Positions 1 through 12,293 of a DNA stretch of 64,000 bases are shown here, piece by piece. Below the pieces are notes generated by a model. It saw nothing but the letters and a program-made list of their open reading frames with translations. It searched no databases and was not told where the DNA came from. A program made the translations under genes and the position numbers. Origin of the DNA: Planctomycetota bacterium (GTDB lineage Bacteria; Planctomycetota; UBA8742; UBA2392). Within the stretch, counting starts at the first letter, position 1; each line of letters begins with the position of its first letter. The stretch covers positions 1-64,000 of the forward strand of contig JABARW010000022.1 of the NCBI GenBank assembly GCA_019186845.1, written 5' to 3'.

Positions 1-2
1 AC

Positions 3-101
3 GGCGGTTGCAGCACGGGCAACGGGCAGTCCTGGCTGATGCTGGCCGGCCTGCTGGCGGCCCTGGGTGTGGCCCTGCGCACGCGCAAGGCCCGCGCCTG
101 A
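3..101 (+). CDS. C-terminal sorting tail of a truncated surface protein (partial)
   Basis: This is the last 32 codons of a gene that begins before the window; the frame closes with TGA at 99-101. The visible part is a complete sorting-type tail: a Gly-Gly-Cys-Ser-Thr-Gly motif with its Cys codon at 9-11, a hydrophobic helix of about 17 residues rich in Leu, Ala and Gly, and a basic end containing Arg-Thr-Arg-Lys-Ala-Arg. The same three-part layout ends the proteins at 42980-46372 and 59840-61699. By analogy with MYXO-CTERM and GlyGly-CTERM proteins the tail is probably cleaved and the protein anchored at the surface. The function of the missing body is unknown. Confidence 0.75.
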   Translation, partial: GGCSTGNGQSWLMLAGLLAALGVALRTRKARA

Positions 102-131
102 GCTGCACGCTCAGCCTCAAGATTCAACGCA

Positions 132-168
132 ACAAAGCCGGGGCGCCGCAAGGCGCCCCGGCTGCTTT
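132..168 (+). terminator. Strong hairpin terminator
   Basis: A perfect 11-bp stem (GCCGGGGCGCC at 137-147, GGCGCCCCGGC at 152-162) closes a GCAA tetraloop. It lies 30 nt after the stop of the sorted protein, flanked by CAAAG and CTTTG, and probably ends that transcript before the kinase gene. Confidence 0.8.
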
Positions 169-240
169 GCCTTGCGAACATGGCCGCGTCACGGCGGCCC
201 GCATGCCGGATTGCAGGTCCTGTGCCGCCGCCCGGGCTTG

Positions 241-246
241 TAAAAT
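241..246 (+). promoter_or_regulatory. -10 box for leaderless kinase transcript
   Basis: TAAAAT lies 6 nt before the GTG start at 253, and no Shine-Dalgarno sequence is present. A -10 at this distance would start the RNA at or next to the start codon. The same arrangement recurs at several other genes in the window. Confidence 0.45.
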
Positions 247-252
247 CGGTTT

Positions 253-4230
<3,978 letters not shown>

Positions 4231-4248
4231 CGGCGCCCGCAGGACGCG

Positions 4249-4686
4249 TCAGACTTTTTCGGGGCAATAGGTCTGGAAGACCTTGTCGAGCACGCCGTTG
4301 ACGAAGGCGCCGGACTTCTCCGTTGAGTAGCGCTTGGCAAGGTCGACAGCCTCGTTGATGCTGACCTTGGGCGGCACGTCATGGGCGTAGAGCAGTTCGT
4401 ACACGCCCAGGCGCAAGATGGCCCTGTCAATGTAGGGCATGCGCGAAAGCTGCCAGTTGAGGGCGGCCTCTGCGATCTTCGCGTCGATTTCACCCAGGCT
4501 GGCGGTTACCCCGCGATAGAGCTCACGGGCGCCTTCGCGGGCGCTGCGGCTGTCCGTCTCCGAGCCCAACAGTTCCGGCATCTGGCGCTCGACTGTCTTG
4601 GCGTCCGTGGCATCAAGCAGGTAGAGCAGCTTGAGCGCCAGCTCGCGAGCCTGGGTGGCGGTGTGCGATGGGGGCTGCTTGCTCAT
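4249..4686 (-). CDS. nusB: Transcription antitermination factor NusB
   Basis: A 145-residue all-helical RNA-binding protein that with NusE (S10) binds boxA RNA during rRNA antitermination. Family hallmarks run along the C-terminal half: NWQLSRMP, IDRAILRLGVYEL, VSINEAVDLAKRYS and FVNGVLDK. The length fits the family (about 140). ATG at 4686 is preferred over upstream starts because a TAACAT box sits 7 nt before it, which would give a leaderless mRNA that excludes the upstream codons. It lies downstream of ribH on the same strand, a widely conserved pairing. Confidence 0.93.
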   Translation of the reverse strand: MSKQPPSHTATQARELALKLLYLLDATDAKTVERQMPELLGSETDSRSAREGARELYRGVTASLGEIDAKIAEAALNWQLSRMPYIDRAILRLGVYELLYAHDVPPKVSINEAVDLAKRYSTEKSGAFVNGVLDKVFQTYCPEKV

Positions 4687-4693
4687 GGCGGGC

Positions 4694-4699
4694 ATGTTA
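4694..4699 (-). promoter_or_regulatory. -10 box for leaderless nusB transcript
   Basis: TAACAT on the minus strand lies 7 nt before the ATG at 4686, with no Shine-Dalgarno sequence between. This would give nusB its own promoter independent of ribH. Confidence 0.4.
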
Positions 4700-4877
4700 T
4701 CAACCGTTCGGTAGAGCGGTTCCAGCAGGTCGTTGAAAAAGCGGCATGGGGCCACCTTATCAACCCGGTCGGGCCCATGTGAGTCGGGCCGGAACTCCAG
4801 TTCAAGCAGCTTGCCAGCCGCCCGAGGTGCACAAGCTATCCATGGCTTGCGCCCGCAGACCGCTCTTCATCAGCCTG

Positions 4878-5366
4878 CTAGAGTTTGCGCAGCAGGTCCA
4901 CCATCTCGATGGCGCTGACAGCCGCGTCAAAGCCCTTGTTCCCCGCCTTGGTGCCGCAGCGCTCGATGGCCTGCTCCAGGTTGTCGGTCGTGACCACACC
5001 GAAAATCACAGGCACCCCCGTGCTCAAGGAAGCCGAGGCAATGCCCTTGGCCGCCTCACCCGCCACATAATCAAAGTGGGGCGTCGACCCGCGCACCACA
5101 GCCCCAAGGCAGACAACGGCGTCAAATTTCTTGCTCTCGGCCATGCGGCGGGCCGCGAGCGGGATCTCAAAGGCGCCCGGCACCCAGGCCAGAGTCGTGT
5201 GATCGAGGGAACCACCATGGCGCACGATGGCGTCCAGGGCGCCCTCCACGAGCTTATCGACCAGGAAGTCATTGAAGCGCGAGGCCACGATGGCCAGTTT
5301 CATGCCGGCTGCGTTGCGGTGGCCCTCAAGGGTGCGGGCGGATTCGGAGGCGGATTTCCTGGCCAT
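4878..5366 (-). CDS. ribH: 6,7-dimethyl-8-ribityllumazine synthase
   Basis: A 162-residue riboflavin-pathway enzyme that condenses 5-amino-6-ribitylamino-uracil with 3,4-dihydroxy-2-butanone 4-phosphate to give lumazine. Conserved segments are WVPGAFEIP (about 61-69), [15 protein letters not shown] with the catalytic His at about 97, and [12 protein letters not shown] followed by [11 protein letters not shown] (about 112-135). The N-terminus has about 20 extra residues before the first strand, so a later start at Met22 is possible. A TACAAT box on the minus strand at 5393-5398 is a plausible -10 with a short leader. nusB follows after about 190 nt on the same strand. Confidence 0.94.
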   Translation of the reverse strand: MARKSASESARTLEGHRNAAGMKLAIVASRFNDFLVDKLVEGALDAIVRHGGSLDHTTLAWVPGAFEIPLAARRMAESKKFDAVVCLGAVVRGSTPHFDYVAGEAAKGIASASLSTGVPVIFGVVTTDNLEQAIERCGTKAGNKGFDAAVSAIEMVDLLRKL

Positions 5367-5392
5367 GGTCTGCTCGAAGGTAAGGGGCGCGA

Positions 5393-5398
5393 ATTGTA
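5393..5398 (-). promoter_or_regulatory. -10 box upstream of ribH
   Basis: TACAAT (minus strand) lies 26 nt before the ribH start at 5366. No clear -35 is visible. I see no FMN-riboswitch-like structure here. Confidence 0.35.
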
Positions 5399-5627
5399 GG
5401 GGCGGCCCTAGGAGTCGGCAAGGCGCTTGACGGCGAGCGGGCAGGGGGTAGCATCATGGCACCCCAAGGAAGCCCCCCTGTAGATGCCGCCGCGCTCGCG
5501 CGGGTGTTTTCCCATGGATGTTGCCGACTTAGGATAGATGGCGGCGGCTGGAATCGCCGGAACTAGTGGACGTGGCAGTTGAGTATAAATTACACGGCAC
5601 ATGGATACATTCATTCCAGACCACATT

Positions 5628-5692
5628 CGTAAAGTGTTTATAGCGAAGCACTTACGACAACGAAAAATTTTGGCACAGATCGCGCTATAAAC
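5628..5692 (+). promoter_or_regulatory. Structured leader with two mutually exclusive hairpins
   Basis: This AT-richer stretch lies in a 424-nt gene-free interval (5367-5790) before a secreted-protein cluster. CGTAAAGTG (5628-5636) can pair with CACTTACG (5649-5656) with one bulged A. GTTTATAGCG (5636-5645) is a perfect 10-nt inverted match to CGCTATAAAC (5683-5692). The two helices share bases and cannot form together, which is typical of a switch or attenuator, or of a small RNA. The rest of the interval holds nothing I can identify, apart from a possible AT-rich promoter at about 5580-5600. Confidence 0.45.
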
Positions 5693-5790
5693 GAGTCGCC
5701 TTACCTCAGTTCCCTTGACCTGGCAGCAAAGCGCAGCAGGAAACCAACCCCAAGAGCCGGCCCCAGGGCCGCTCGCGTGAGGAGAAGAAG

Positions 5791-6978
5791 ATGAAGCGGA
5801 TTGCCTGGATGCTCGCAGCGACGACGATGTTCGCCCTCTCCGGTTGCTCGGGCGGCATTGAATTCAACGGCGCTGCGCAGGTGGAGCAGTTCCCGGTGCG
5901 CAAGATTCCGGTGGTTCACTACGTGCTTCCGTCCGAGGTTGCCGCACAGGGTGGTGGTTATGTGGTGGACGAGAACACCATGATCGCCCTGACCAGTGCG
6001 AGTTTCACAGAGCAGGGGCCCGCGGGCTTTGACCTCTGGACGCACATGATGCAGTCGGCGCCGTGCACGGATAACCCGACCTGCAACACGCCGGCCCCGA
6101 TTCCGGACTGGGTCTACATGTTCCAGACGGGCAGCGTGGGCAACATGGGCGGCGTCACGGGCTTCAAGACTTCGGACACCGTGATGGCCTACATCATGTC
6201 CTTCGAGAACCAGTGGTTCCTGCGCAATCTGGACTCCAACCCTCTGCCGCCTCCCACGGCGGGCCAGCCTCCGGTCACCTATGAAGGCCGCGGTTTTTCA
6301 TCCATGCCGATTTCGTTCACGGAAGACGCCAATGCCGTCTCGCCCGTGTCCCAGACCCTTGGCTTCACGCCTCCCTACGCCTCACAGCAGGAAATTGGCG
6401 ACCCCGCCACTTATGACGCGCGCAGCGTGCCGCGCGTCCAGACGCCGGTGAACAACTACATCCAGTTCCAGTACAACGGCGTGGGCGCTCCGGCGGGTTT
6501 GCTGGCGGCGGGCTGGCATGAACCCCCGGCCACGAACACGCACATCGAGACCAACCGGCTGCAGATGACGGTCGTTCCGGTGCCGGATTACTTCGGCAGC
6601 GGCTCGGGCATCACGACGGGCGGCGGCGTCTACACCAAGCGCTTCATTGACATGTGGCTGCAGGTGACCACGGGCCCCAGCAGCACGCTGCAGCCCGGCG
6701 ACACCGTGATCTTCTGCTACTACCTGGCGACCATCGCGAGCCACATTGTGGGCTACGGAATTGGTCTGGTGGACAGTTCCTTCGCGGTGCCGGGCGTGGT
6801 CAACAACCAGGATGACATCATGAACCTGGCCGTGGTGTTCGACCTCTCGGCAATGATTGCGGCGGGCAAGCAGTTCCAGTTCGTGGTGGAAGACCTGATG
6901 CGCATGCAGGATATCGTCAACGGTACTTACGCCGCGCCCGGACCGCCGAGCACGCTGCCCGGCCCCGGTCGCCCCTAA
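5791..6978 (+). CDS. Secreted lipoprotein of unknown function (tandem paralogue 1)
   Basis: A 395-residue protein with a lipoprotein signal peptide (lipobox LSGC, Cys at about residue 19), preceded by a good Shine-Dalgarno sequence (GAGGAGAAG). I do not recognise a domain. The sequence is rich in Gly, Pro, Thr and aromatics, as expected for an extracellular beta-rich protein. It resembles the next gene: an SFxxQWFxRN segment and a VSPxSxxxGxTxP segment occur in the same order in both, so the pair probably arose by tandem duplication. The gene lies downstream of the hairpin leader at 5628-5692, which may control it and the three genes that follow. Confidence 0.8.
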   Translation: MKRIAWMLAATTMFALSGCSGGIEFNGAAQVEQFPVRKIPVVHYVLPSEVAAQGGGYVVDENTMIALTSASFTEQGPAGFDLWTHMMQSAPCTDNPTCNTPAPIPDWVYMFQTGSVGNMGGVTGFKTSDTVMAYIMSFENQWFLRNLDSNPLPPPTAGQPPVTYEGRGFSSMPISFTEDANAVSPVSQTLGFTPPYASQQEIGDPATYDARSVPRVQTPVNNYIQFQYNGVGAPAGLLAAGWHEPPATNTHIETNRLQMTVVPVPDYFGSGSGITTGGGVYTKRFIDMWLQVTTGPSSTLQPGDTVIFCYYLATIASHIVGYGIGLVDSSFAVPGVVNNQDDIMNLAVVFDLSAMIAAGKQFQFVVEDLMRMQDIVNGTYAAPGPPSTLPGPGRP

Positions 6979-7051
6979 ATCGCCGGATTACGCAAGGCCC
7001 CGAAAGCTGAGTCATTTCCCCGCCACATCCCGGTCCAACAAGGAAAGAGTC

Positions 7052-8212
7052 ATGAACAGACTTCTCAAGCTGGTTCCCGCCCTGGTGGCAACGCTGACTT
7101 TGGGCTCCCTGAGCCTGGTGGGCGCCGGCTGCGACGGCAAGTTCGCCGGCCCTCCCGGCGGCTCTTCAACCGGCAGCGTGGGTGTTGACCCCCTGTTCGG
7201 TGCCACGCCCTTCACCTTTGCGCCGGAGAACCCGCTCATCACCGGCTTCTATGACGACTTCTGGTTCATCGATCCGGGGCGCGACAGCGATGACGGCCCG
7301 GGCGGCGTGCAGGGCGTGTGGTACGCTGACACCATCCAGGCCATGCAGACGGCCGGCTTCCCCGGCTGGATCGTGAAGGGCCCCACGGTGTCCAACATCG
7401 AAGTGAACTTCGCCAATCCGCTGATGCTCTCGTTCATGAGCCAGTGGTTCCGCCGCAACGCCGACGGTACTCGCATTCGCGAGCGCGACCAGTTCGGCCT
7501 GCTGGTCTGGTCGCCCAAGAGCCTGGACATCTGCTTTGTCACGGCCCCCGTTGAACAGGTGGCGGTCGTCGTGCAGGGCGGCCAGCAGATCACTTACAGC
7601 ACCCGGCGCTCGGTGTACCCCGCCAACGTCTCGCCCCAGAGCGTGATGTTCGGCTACACCTCGCCCCCGGCCAACAGCCCCGGCGCCTTCCCCCCGCCCC
7701 AGAGCCGCTATCTCACCCGCAACTTCAGCGAAATCGGCCTGGTGCTGCTGACCAAGCTGCTGCCGGCCGGCTCGCCCCAGCTCACCCAGTCGCTCGGCAT
7801 TTCCATTGACGACACGGCCGGTCAGCCCAACAAGCAGGGAAACGAGAACGTCGAAAACCTCGGCGCGGTCCCCCAGCAGCAGGGCGGCGGCTTCACCTCC
7901 GTTCCCGCCCCGACGGGCGTCTTCGGCGACCTCTACGCCCTTGCGTACAAGAAGGCCCCTGTCGTGCAGCCCAACACCCCCGGCCGCACAATGGAGGAGG
8001 CGGTCATTGAGTACGCCCGCCACCTCGGCTGCCTGCACGCCAACCTGATTGCCAAGGCCGTTGGCCTGATTTCGGCTGAGGCCAACAGCATCACTGACCC
8101 CAAGCAGGTCATCTTCCTCAACGGCTACCCCTACTCCTTCGTGCAGAAGGATCTGGACACCCTGGACAAGTTGCAGCTGCCCGGCTCTGGCCGTGACCCC
8201 AATATTCCCTAG
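7052..8212 (+). CDS. Secreted lipoprotein of unknown function (tandem paralogue 2)
   Basis: A 386-residue protein with an N-terminal signal ending in a lipobox-like VGAGC (Cys at about 27) followed by a Gly/Pro linker. AAGGAAAGAG provides the ribosome binding site. No known domain is recognised. Matching short segments (SQWFRRN, VSPQSVMFGYTSP) link it to the preceding lipoprotein. The C-terminal 60 residues are more helical and include a well-ordered YARHLGCLHANLIAKAVG stretch. Only 73 nt separate it from the previous gene and 57 nt from the next, so the four genes from 5791 to 10891 look like one transcription unit. Confidence 0.8.
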   Translation: MNRLLKLVPALVATLTLGSLSLVGAGCDGKFAGPPGGSSTGSVGVDPLFGATPFTFAPENPLITGFYDDFWFIDPGRDSDDGPGGVQGVWYADTIQAMQTAGFPGWIVKGPTVSNIEVNFANPLMLSFMSQWFRRNADGTRIRERDQFGLLVWSPKSLDICFVTAPVEQVAVVVQGGQQITYSTRRSVYPANVSPQSVMFGYTSPPANSPGAFPPPQSRYLTRNFSEIGLVLLTKLLPAGSPQLTQSLGISIDDTAGQPNKQGNENVENLGAVPQQQGGGFTSVPAPTGVFGDLYALAYKKAPVVQPNTPGRTMEEAVIEYARHLGCLHANLIAKAVGLISAEANSITDPKQVIFLNGYPYSFVQKDLDTLDKLQLPGSGRDPNIP

Positions 8213-8269
8213 TCAGCCGGCCAGGCTAAACCCCGAACCCACGGAACTCGCAGCTACCTGAGGCAACCC

Positions 8270-9592
8270 ATGAAGACCATGACTTCTCTCTGCGCCCTGA
8301 CCCTGATGGCCGGCCTCTTCGCCGCCTCGGCAAGCGCTGAAGCCGTTTCCTACATTCCGCACCAGTCCACGATTCCCCGCCTGGCCAACCAGGCCGAGGT
8401 CATCGTCGTCGGCCGCCTTGCCCGCGTGGAGAACATCCAGCTTGGCGAAGCCGGTATTGACTTCGCCATGTACCCCAACAGGGGCACGCCGGCGCGTCAG
8501 GATGGCGAGTCCGGCGTCCGCCGCGAAGCCGTCATCACTGTGAGCCAGACCCTCAAGGGCGCCTCCCACGTGACCGGGAGCGAGTTGCGTGTGGTCTCCA
8601 TGCGTCAGCTCAAGTTTGACAACTACGACGCCGACCTGCGCGGCGGTGAGGCCCTCTTCTTCTGCTCGCCCCGCAGCCAGGACAACCGCCTGATCGTGCT
8701 CTCCGATGAGCGCGGCGCAATTACCGCTGAAGACAACGCCGGCAACCTGACGGGCGCCGTTGAAATGGCCCGCCGCTTCCTGACCGTGGGCCGCTTTGCT
8801 GACCTGAAGCCCGCCCTGCTCGCCGGCCTGACACTCAACGGCGGCCGCGTCTCCCTGGATGCCTGCGTCGAACTCGCATGGAACTGGGAAGATTACGCCG
8901 CGGTCATGACCCCGGCCGACAAGCAGCTCGTGCTGGACAAGGCCAAAGAGGCCACGCCCGGCACGGAGGAGCGCGTCCAGCTGATTCACGCCGTGGGCCG
9001 CCACAAGCCCGACGGCGCCATGAACGATCTTCTGGGCATGATCATGTCGGACAGCCAGTTCACCACCACCTCCATCGCCTGCTGGGCCATGGAGAACATT
9101 GAGCGCCGCGAGGCCGTCAATCTGTTCGTCGGTGCCTTTGCCTCGGCCAACGCTTCCCAGCGCGTGCTGCTGGTGCGCGCCCTGGGGCTGATTCACCCCA
9201 AGGACTGGTTCGAGGGCGCCGAGGTGCGCCAGGCGGCCTGTGACTGCGTGGCCGCCCTCCTCGTGGCGGGCGATGAAACGGCCCTGCGCGAGGCCCTGAT
9301 TGCCGCCCGCAACATGTGGGCCGGCAAGGAACTCAAGGCCCAGCTCAAGAACCTCATTGAGAACCGCGCCCACAACGGCATCTCTGAAGAGGCGGTCAAG
9401 GGCGCCATCGTGGCCCTGGCTACGCACCGCACCAAGACCGAGCAGATGGGCAAGACTATTGAAGCCGTTCACGAGCGCGGCTACCTCAACAACCTTGCGA
9501 CGCAGGACCCCGCACTGAAGCAGGTGGTGGATTGCGCCATCCTGTTCCCCTACTCCACGCTGATCACGGACACGGAAGGCCGTCTCCGCTAG
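8270..9592 (+). CDS. Secreted HEAT-like repeat protein (paralogue 1)
   Basis: A 440-residue protein with a Sec signal peptide (cleavage after ASASA, about residue 23). A beta-rich N-terminal domain (residues about 30-170, with a TLKG segment) precedes a helical region of about 230 residues that reads like irregular HEAT repeats. It shares this order, the signal peptide style and the LKG segment with the next gene. Shine-Dalgarno GAGG lies at a normal distance. The function is unknown; such proteins often act as binding scaffolds. It is more likely a partner of the neighbouring lipoproteins than an enzyme, since no catalytic motif is visible. Confidence 0.78.
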   Translation: MKTMTSLCALTLMAGLFAASASAEAVSYIPHQSTIPRLANQAEVIVVGRLARVENIQLGEAGIDFAMYPNRGTPARQDGESGVRREAVITVSQTLKGASHVTGSELRVVSMRQLKFDNYDADLRGGEALFFCSPRSQDNRLIVLSDERGAITAEDNAGNLTGAVEMARRFLTVGRFADLKPALLAGLTLNGGRVSLDACVELAWNWEDYAAVMTPADKQLVLDKAKEATPGTEERVQLIHAVGRHKPDGAMNDLLGMIMSDSQFTTTSIACWAMENIERREAVNLFVGAFASANASQRVLLVRALGLIHPKDWFEGAEVRQAACDCVAALLVAGDETALREALIAARNMWAGKELKAQLKNLIENRAHNGISEEAVKGAIVALATHRTKTEQMGKTIEAVHERGYLNNLATQDPALKQVVDCAILFPYSTLITDTEGRLR

Positions 9593-9647
9593 ACCCCGGA
9601 CTTGCAGGCATGATGGCCGCCATGCGGCACCTCATAAGGAAAGAAAC

Positions 9648-10891
9648 ATGCGGAAGGTTCTACTCTCTCTGGCTTCTTTGATGGGCTTGGCGTTTCTCGC
9701 CTCGCCCTGCCAGGCCGGCTTCACGCTGTTCGACACCGCTCGCGACTCGATGTACGTGGCCCGCGGTGAATTCGTGGCGCTGGAGCGCACGGCCGGCGGT
9801 GATCGCCTCGTGTTCCGCTGCGACACCGCCCTCAAGGGCAGCATTTCCGGCGAAGTGACGCTGGAGCCCTTCGAGAAGGCGCCCGCCGATGCCGCGCTGG
9901 GACGTCCGGCCATCGTGGGCTTCAACCTGATCAACGGCAAGTACCACTTCTCCTACCATCAGCGCCGCGGCGTGTTCATGCACGAGGATGCATTGACAAG
10001 TGCGAGACGGCGCTGCGCCGGCTGATCGAGATCAATGCCCCCTTCCAGCCGTTGATCGGGAACGGGCTGCGCAAGCGCCTTGAGTACCAGAATCTCGCCC
10101 ACGAAGGCGAGTATCCGGCCGAGTTGCTCAGCGCCTGGCGCCAGGAACTGGTGGCTCAATGCAGCCTCTCCGGCAGTGCCGCCGCCCGTGACGCGGCCAA
10201 ATGCCTCTTTGAGCACCCGCTGTTCAAGGGCACGGCCACGCTGGGCGACCTGCACAAGGTGGCCCAGGCCGTGGTGACCTCGGCCAGGAGCACGCATGAG
10301 CGCGCCTACATGCTGCTGCTGATTCGCGACGAAGTCTCCGTGCACCCGTCCTACGAGACGCTTTTGGGCATGCTTTGGGAGGAGGCGGCGGACTACAACG
10401 TCGCCCACTTGGCCTCGCTGCTGTCGAGCAAGCCTCGCGCCCAGGTAATCCAGGACATGGCAGCGGCCATCAATGATGCCGGCCGCACCTCGCAGCAGCG
10501 TGAGAATGCTGTGCACGTCCTTGGTGCGCTGCGCGACGAGGCCGGCCTGCCCACCATTCGCGGGGCCGTCAACGCCGAACGCCTCAAGGGCGCCGTCAAC
10601 TTCGACCGCAAGGTGATGCGCCGCGCCCTGCTGGCGCTGCGTGACATCCCCAGCGCCGAGAACGCCCAGACGCTTGAACAGCTCCTCGACTCGGATATCT
10701 GCCGTGAGAAGTTCGAGTTCCTCAAGCGCACGCTGGTGGCTTGGTCGACCATGGACACGGAGGCCAGCAACAACTACCTGCGCGGCCTCTACAAGCTGAC
10801 CCAGAACAACGCCCTCAAGCAGTTCGTGAAGGGCCTGCTGCCCGAGAACAAGGAGTGGCGCCGGGCTGTCATTGTGCACCCGGAAGAATAG
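9648..10891 (+). CDS. Secreted HEAT-like repeat protein (paralogue 2), frameshifted
   Basis: The frame opening at 9648 (signal peptide ending CQA, then a beta-rich domain with TALKG) runs to a TGA at 10023-10025. The same protein clearly continues in another frame from about 10000 to 10891. The switch falls near GATGCATTGACAAG at about 9987-10000, where restoring one base gives Asp-Ala-Ile-Asp-Lys and joins both halves smoothly. The second part (about 285 residues) is helical, as in the preceding paralogue. This is either a one-base assembly error or a recent frameshift; there is no slippery sequence to suggest programmed shifting. A hairpin terminator follows 24 nt after the stop. Confidence 0.75.
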
Positions 10892-10913
10892 TCATCACCT
10901 CGCAGCAAAGACA

Positions 10914-10945
10914 CCAGGCCGGCGCGCAAGCGCCGGCCTTGGTTT
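10914..10945 (+). terminator. Hairpin terminator after the secreted-protein cluster
   Basis: AGGCCGGCGC (10916-10925) pairs perfectly with GCGCCGGCCT (10930-10939) around a GCAA loop, followed by a T-rich TTGGTTT tail. It has the same loop and style as the terminator at 132-168. Confidence 0.8.
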
Positions 10946-10987
10946 AACCGGCTTGCACGGCCGATGCCTCCATGCGTTAACGGTGCC

Positions 10988-11449
10988 ATGCCGCAAGAAC
11001 CGGCCAACCCCGCCTCCTCCAGCCCCGAGTCCGACCAGCTCGGCGACCTCTTTGCGCCCGCCGGCACGCGCCGCCACGCCATCACGCGTTGGGTGTTTTT
11101 CGCGCTGGGCGGTCTGTTGGTCGCCTACGGCATCCTGGGCGTGCTGCTGCCCATCCTGCCCGGCTTTCCCTTCCTGCTGGTGGGAATGCCGCTCATGGCG
11201 GGTTCCAGCGAGCGCGCCCGGGGCTGGATGAACCGCCTGGACCGACGCTTTCCCCTGGGCCTGCGCCTGCTGTTGCGGCGTTTTCAACTGGTGGCGCCGC
11301 CCAAGGGTGGAAGCCCCGAACAGTGGCGGCGCTGGCGCGTCAACTTATTGTGGACCGCTGCCATGTGGCTGGGTTGCGGTCTGTTCTTCAGCGCCCTGGC
11401 CGTTGCCATGCGCTGGCTCTGGGTGGCTTACCTGCAGCCACTTTACTGA
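10988..11449 (+). CDS. Small DUF454-like inner-membrane protein
   Basis: About 153 residues with three hydrophobic segments. The first is a paired stretch containing ILGVLLPILPGFPFLLVG, then SSERARGWMNR, which resembles the YbaN/DUF454 pattern (LP-x-LP-x-x-PF followed by a short amphipathic turn and Arg-rich helix). The last helix is near the C-terminus. The frame is also open from an ATG at 10964; 10988 is chosen because the earlier start lies very close to the preceding terminator and adds only a non-conserved peptide. The function of the family is unknown. Confidence 0.6.
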   Translation: MPQEPANPASSSPESDQLGDLFAPAGTRRHAITRWVFFALGGLLVAYGILGVLLPILPGFPFLLVGMPLMAGSSERARGWMNRLDRRFPLGLRLLLRRFQLVAPPKGGSPEQWRRWRVNLLWTAAMWLGCGLFFSALAVAMRWLWVAYLQPLY

Positions 11450-11513
11450 TTTTTCCTGCTCCCGCTGACCTGGGCGGTGTTTCATGGCGGTTGACTGAAG
11501 GGGAGACGGGGCG

Positions 11514-12038
11514 ATGGACACCAAGTACCTGATCTGGGGCATGGGCGGCTTCATTGCGCTTTCGCTGCTTTGCATTGTGGCAACCCTGCTGTTTACCCTG
11601 GCTGAATCGCCCGCCGCGCCGGCGCCCGCCGGTGCACCAGGCACGCATAGCTCAGGCCCCGAGGGAGACTCAAGCCGCGCCCAGGAGCGGGTGCTGCGCG
11701 GGTTTGACGTCGCGTTCTGGGGTGAAGCGCGGCCCTTTGTACGCATCAAGGACCGCTTCTCCGGCGAAGTCGACACGGTAAACCTTGTGACCTACCTGAT
11801 GTTCGAGCAGCAGTACGCGGAAACGGGCCCCTCTGATGAAGGCGGCTACACCTACAAGAGCGCCGACCCCGTGGCGGTGGAGAACACCTATCGACTTGGC
11901 CTCTGCCATCAATACGGGCTTTTCGGCCTGGTCTCCGACCCCAAGGAAGCAGCCTACTACTACCGCATCGCGGCCATGGCCGGCCACGCCGAGGCCAAAG
12001 AGGCCGCCAACGCCCTGGCCGCCCGCGGCGTGAAGTAG
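11514..12038 (+). CDS. Membrane-anchored Sel1-like repeat protein
   Basis: A 174-residue protein: an N-terminal membrane helix (about residues 6-29), a Pro/Ala-rich linker, and a C-terminal helical unit ending in the Sel1-like pattern DPKEAAYYYRIAAMAGHAEA. Sel1 repeats usually serve as protein-binding surfaces. A purine-rich GGGGAGACGGGG gives the ribosome binding site. It is separated from the preceding membrane protein by 64 nt on the same strand, so co-transcription is possible. No enzymatic motif is visible. Confidence 0.7.
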   Translation: MDTKYLIWGMGGFIALSLLCIVATLLFTLAESPAAPAPAGAPGTHSSGPEGDSSRAQERVLRGFDVAFWGEARPFVRIKDRFSGEVDTVNLVTYLMFEQQYAETGPSDEGGYTYKSADPVAVENTYRLGLCHQYGLFGLVSDPKEAAYYYRIAAMAGHAEAKEAANALAARGVK

Positions 12039-12055
12039 CTATCAACAATCTTTCG

Positions 12056-12131
12056 ACAAGCCTCTTTCCTGCCCGCAAACCCGCGTGACAAGCGGCTCGC
12101 GGGGCAATTCTCCAGCGGGTTTGAGGCTTGT
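12056..12131 (+). promoter_or_regulatory. Multi-hairpin element upstream of gyrA
   Basis: ACAAGCCTC (12056-12064) pairs perfectly with GAGGCTTGT (12123-12131). Nested inside, CAAACCCGC (12076-12084) pairs perfectly with GCGGGTTTG (12115-12123). An alternative inner stem, CCCGCG (12080-12085) with CGCGGG (12098-12103), competes with the second. The whole lies 18 nt after the Sel1-like gene. It could be a complex terminator or a structured RNA in the gyrA leader. Confidence 0.45.
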
Positions 12132-12254
12132 TTGAGGGGGCCAATGCCCCTATCATTCCGCCCTTCCCGGGCTTCTGGATTCCGGTTGTGGCTGTCCACG
12201 GCGCCGCAGCGACACTGTGGAATCGAGAGCCCGAAGACGCCCGTAAGTGACAAC

Positions 12255-12275
12255 CGCGCGGCTCTTGGCCGCGCG
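12255..12275 (+). promoter_or_regulatory. GC-rich hairpin just before the gyrA start
   Basis: CGCGCGGC (12255-12262) pairs perfectly with GCCGCGCG (12268-12275) around a 5-nt loop, ending 18 nt before the gyrA ATG. It would sit in the 5' leader and could affect ribosome access; no T tract follows, so it is not a classical terminator. Confidence 0.4.
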
Positions 12276-12293
12276 CCAATCGAGTGACTGTTC

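Noticed and set aside
5408..5626. A 72-codon minus-strand open frame in the gene-free interval
   Set aside because: No ribosome site, no recognisable motif and it runs across the AT-rich promoter-like region.
10000..10030. Programmed frameshift or selenocysteine at the TGA of the HEAT-like gene
   Set aside because: The downstream protein is in a different frame, so reading the TGA as Sec would not rejoin it, and there is no slippery heptamer.
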